Of a stretch of 64,000 nucleotides of DNA, positions 62,283 through 64,000 are shown piece after piece (position 1 is the stretch's first letter; every line of letters starts with the position of its first letter). The notes under the pieces are model-generated. The model was given only the letters and a program-made list of their open reading frames with translations, made no database searches and was not told where the DNA came from. Position numbers and translations under genes: made by a program. This DNA comes from an uncultured Flavobacteriaceae bacterium. Its GTDB lineage: Bacteria > Bacteroidota > Bacteroidia > Flavobacteriales > Flavobacteriaceae. The stretch covers positions 52,165-116,164 of the forward strand of contig CANLXN010000009.1 in assembly GCA_947495135.1 (NCBI GenBank), read 5' to 3'.

Positions 62283-62828
62283 TTATTGTCCTATCACTAC
62301 TTTTGGGTAGCGGATTATTTTTTCACCAAGGGCATACCCCTTTTCAATTACATCAATGATCTTTCCTTTCATATCATCTGTAGGAGACGGTATTTGAGTA
62401 ATAGCCTCATGAATATCTGCATTAAAAACGTCTCCAGCATTGGTCTCAATTGCCTCGAGTCCTTTTTGCTTCAGTGTTTCTTTCAACTTATTACTAATTA
62501 ACTCAATCCCTTTTAGATTTTCATCATCCGTCTTCTCAATTTCCTTTAAAGCACGTTCAAAATCATCTATAACTGGAAGCAACGAAACCATCACATCCTG
62601 ACTTGCTGTCTTGAAAAGCTCTATTCGTTCTTTACCAGTGCGTCTTTTGTAATTTTCGAACTCGGCAAAAAGACGTAAATAACGATCTTTCTCCGTGTCT
62701 AATTCGTTCTGAAGCTCCTTTAAAGGATCCTTCTTTTCCTTTTTAGACTTCTTCTTAGAAGCCTTTTCTTCTTGAGTGATCACCTCTTCTTCACTCATAA
62801 CCTCTTGTTCTTTATCTTTTTTGCTCAT
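62283..62828 (-). CDS. grpE: nucleotide exchange factor GrpE
   Basis: The 181-residue protein has a charged N-terminal part (KEQEVMSEEEVITQEEKASKKKSKKEKKD), a long helix (ELDTEKDRYLRLFAEFENYKRRT) and the C-terminal beta domain (FNADIHEAITQI, KIIDVIEKGYALGEKIIRYPKVVIG). It releases ADP from DnaK. It precedes dnaJ by 1 nt. A good promoter of the Bacteroidota type lies upstream at 62863-62894. Confidence 0.95.
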   Translation of the reverse strand: MSKKDKEQEVMSEEEVITQEEKASKKKSKKEKKDPLKELQNELDTEKDRYLRLFAEFENYKRRTGKERIELFKTASQDVMVSLLPVIDDFERALKEIEKTDDENLKGIELISNKLKETLKQKGLEAIETNAGDVFNADIHEAITQIPSPTDDMKGKIIDVIEKGYALGEKIIRYPKVVIGQ

Positions 62829-62862
62829 AGATGAGTCTGTTTTTTTATTTCTTTGAAGGGAG

Positions 62863-62894
62863 CAAAAGTACTGCCATTTCTTTTAAAATGTCAA
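62863..62894 (-). promoter_or_regulatory. promoter of grpE-dnaJ
   Basis: On the minus strand TTG (62894-62892), a 21-nt spacer and TACTTTTG (62870-62863) match the -33/-7 consensus. The start codon lies 35 nt further on. Confidence 0.6.
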
Positions 62895-62948
62895 AATGTC
62901 ACCTACTTATTTTAGTATAAATTTAAGATTAGAATTAAAGAAAGAGAA

Positions 62949-62956
62949 TACTTTTG
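62949..62956 (+). promoter_or_regulatory. candidate -7 element of the YceI gene
   Basis: TACTTTTG matches TAnnTTTG and lies 28 nt before the YceI start. It faces away from the grpE promoter. Confidence 0.5.
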
Positions 62957-62984
62957 CAGCAACACTAAACCCAACAATTATATT

Positions 62985-63647
62985 ATGAAAAAACACATTC
63001 TCAATTTAGCATTGATCGCCATTGTTACCCTCGGCGCCACATCATGTAAAGAAAAAACCGCCAATAGTGAAGAAGCGAAAGAAGTGGCCGAAACAACAGC
63101 AGCCGCAACTACCTTCAATATTAATAAAGAAACTTCAGTAATTAATTGGAAAGGATTTAAGCCTGCCGAATCACATACAGGTACGCTACACTTGCAATCT
63201 GGAAGTATTTCTACCATAGAGCGTGACATTCAGGCTGGTAATTTTGTTGTTGACATGAATACCTTAACCAACACCGATCTTGAAGGAGAGTCCAAGGAAA
63301 GTTTAGAAGGCCATTTAAAAGGAACCGTTGAAGAAAAACAAGACCATTTCTTTAATGTAACCAAATATCCTACAGCTCAATTTGAGCTTACAGGCGTGGA
63401 AGGAACCGGAGGAAACGTAACTGTTAGTGGAAATCTAACCATTAAAGAAGTAACTCAAAACATATCGTTCCCAGCTGTAGTTTCTTTCCCAGGTGATGGA
63501 ATGTTCTTAAAAAGTAAGACCTTTACTATCGATAGAACAAAATGGGGTGTAAACTTTATGTCTAAAAGTGTATTCGACGATTTAAAAGACAAGTTTATCA
63601 ACGATGAGATCGAATTAACAATTGAACTTCATGCAACTAAAGCGTAA
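62985..63647 (+). CDS. YceI-family lipoprotein
   Basis: The 220-residue protein has a lipoprotein signal with lipobox GATSC (LNLALIAIVTLGATSC). A short linker is followed by a YceI domain: TSVINWKGFKPAESHTGTL, VDMNTLTNTDLEG, and TKYPTAQFELTGVEG with SFPAVVSFPG. YceI proteins are lipocalin-like barrels that bind isoprenoids or quinones in the periplasm. The role in this organism is unknown. It is divergent from grpE-dnaJ and followed by a terminator. Confidence 0.9.
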   Translation: MKKHILNLALIAIVTLGATSCKEKTANSEEAKEVAETTAAATTFNINKETSVINWKGFKPAESHTGTLHLQSGSISTIERDIQAGNFVVDMNTLTNTDLEGESKESLEGHLKGTVEEKQDHFFNVTKYPTAQFELTGVEGTGGNVTVSGNLTIKEVTQNISFPAVVSFPGDGMFLKSKTFTIDRTKWGVNFMSKSVFDDLKDKFINDEIELTIELHATKA

Positions 63648-63670
63648 AGCTCAATTCCAATTGTATAAAA

Positions 63671-63694
63671 GGCGGTCAATGACCGTCTTTTTTT
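63671..63694 (+). terminator. bidirectional terminator between the YceI gene and the epimerase
   Basis: GGCGGT and ACCGTC form a 6-bp stem with a G-U pair around a 5-nt loop, followed by TTTTTTT. On the other strand a TTTT run also follows the stem. Confidence 0.7.
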
Positions 63695-64000
63695 ATGGAA
63701 GCAAGTCTTCTAAAGCCTTCTCTAAATTAACGTAGTGGAATCTATAACCTGCATCCTCAATCTTTTTCGCGCATACTAACTGACTCTCTAAAACTAAATC
63801 ACTCATTTCTCCCAAAAGTAATTTCAAGGCAAAGGCCGGTACTTTTGGAATCCACAAAGGCTTATCCAATTCCTGTGCAATTAGTTTCGTCATTTTTTTA
63901 TTTGATGCTGGACTTGGTGCCACTCCATTAAAAACACCAGCTATTTTGTGTTCTAACAAAAACAAGTAGATTCCTGCAATATCCTTAATATGAATCCATG
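63693..64000 (-). CDS. TIGR01777-type (YfcH-like) epimerase, C-terminal part (cut by window edge)
   Basis: The frame enters from the right edge as WIHIKDIAGIYLFLLEHKIAGVFNGVAPSPASNKKMTK and ends 90 residues past the first internal methionine. The block LWIPKVPAFALKLLLGEMSDLVLESQLVCAKKIEDAGYRF matches the DUF1731 C-terminal domain of TIGR01777 SDR epimerases. The Rossmann domain lies beyond the window. Function is uncharacterised in most species. It converges on the YceI gene. Confidence 0.85.
   Translation of the reverse strand, partial: WIHIKDIAGIYLFLLEHKIAGVFNGVAPSPASNKKMTKLIAQELDKPLWIPKVPAFALKLLLGEMSDLVLESQLVCAKKIEDAGYRFHYVNLEKALEDLLP

Overview
The window comes from a Bacteroidota genome, most likely a marine-type member of the Flavobacteriaceae. 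Evidence: AT-rich DNA; Bacteroidota-type promoters (TAnnTTTG) upstream of many starts; two proteins with C-terminal sorting domains of the type IX secretion system; a long SecA (1119 aa) without the usual C-terminal zinc motif; ECF sigma factors paired with small membrane proteins; and an orphan NtrC-type regulator. I see no rRNA, tRNA, CRISPR array, insertion sequence or prophage.

Region 1 (1-24110, all minus strand) is one large capsule/exopolysaccharide operon that is read from right to left. It starts with an outer-membrane export lipoprotein (Wza-like), a tyrosine autokinase (Wzc-like) with a C-terminal run of nine Tyr-Gly pairs, and a small phosphoglycosyl transferase. Next come a UDP-HexNAc dehydrogenase and a 4-epimerase (a route to HexNAc uronic acid), then a two-gene ABC-2 polysaccharide exporter. 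After these lie about eight glycosyltransferases and a set of decorating enzymes: a hexapeptide acetyltransferase, an acyltransferase-3, a polysaccharide pyruvyltransferase, an asparagine-synthase-like amidotransferase, two different sulfotransferases, and an MBOAT acyltransferase cut by the window edge. Nearly all genes overlap or are separated by fewer than 35 nt. The expected product is an acidic polymer that may be sulfated, pyruvylated, acylated and amidated.

Region 2 (24131-35866) holds housekeeping and accessory genes: a Uup-type ABC-F ATPase, a methyltransferase, an orphan LolD/MacB-type ATPase, a small membrane protein, a secreted FG-GAP-repeat protein, a metzincin protease gene that appears broken, a cobalamin adenosyltransferase, a DUF2795 protein, SecA and a DUF4199 membrane protein.

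Region 3 (35841-43829) has two ECF sigma modules. One sits back to back with a small membrane-protein gene, and matching ECF-like promoter motifs face outward toward both genes. The other drives an anti-sigma-like protein and a protein rich in 11-residue repeats. Ohr peroxidase, the MeaB GTPase and a sugar epimerase follow.

Region 4 (44038-51058) has a three-gene glycolipid operon (polyprenyl-phosphate glycosyltransferase, duplicated LAB_N protein, ArnT-like transferase), a PAP2 phosphatase, a beta-propeller protein with a sorting domain, a MATE pump and a small membrane protein.

Region 5 (51327-64000) contains a membrane-bound AraC regulator, an M28 peptidase, a PPK2 kinase, a five-gene operon (NatA/NatB-like ABC exporter, MscS channel, outer-membrane barrel, NtrC-type regulator lacking a DNA-binding domain), grpE-dnaJ, a YceI lipoprotein and the end of a TIGR01777-type epimerase.

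The strongest candidates for a second look are the shared ECF-type promoter motif upstream of three operons plus one divergent gene, the composition of the polysaccharide operon, the decayed protease gene and the DnaJ that has lost one of its two zinc sites.
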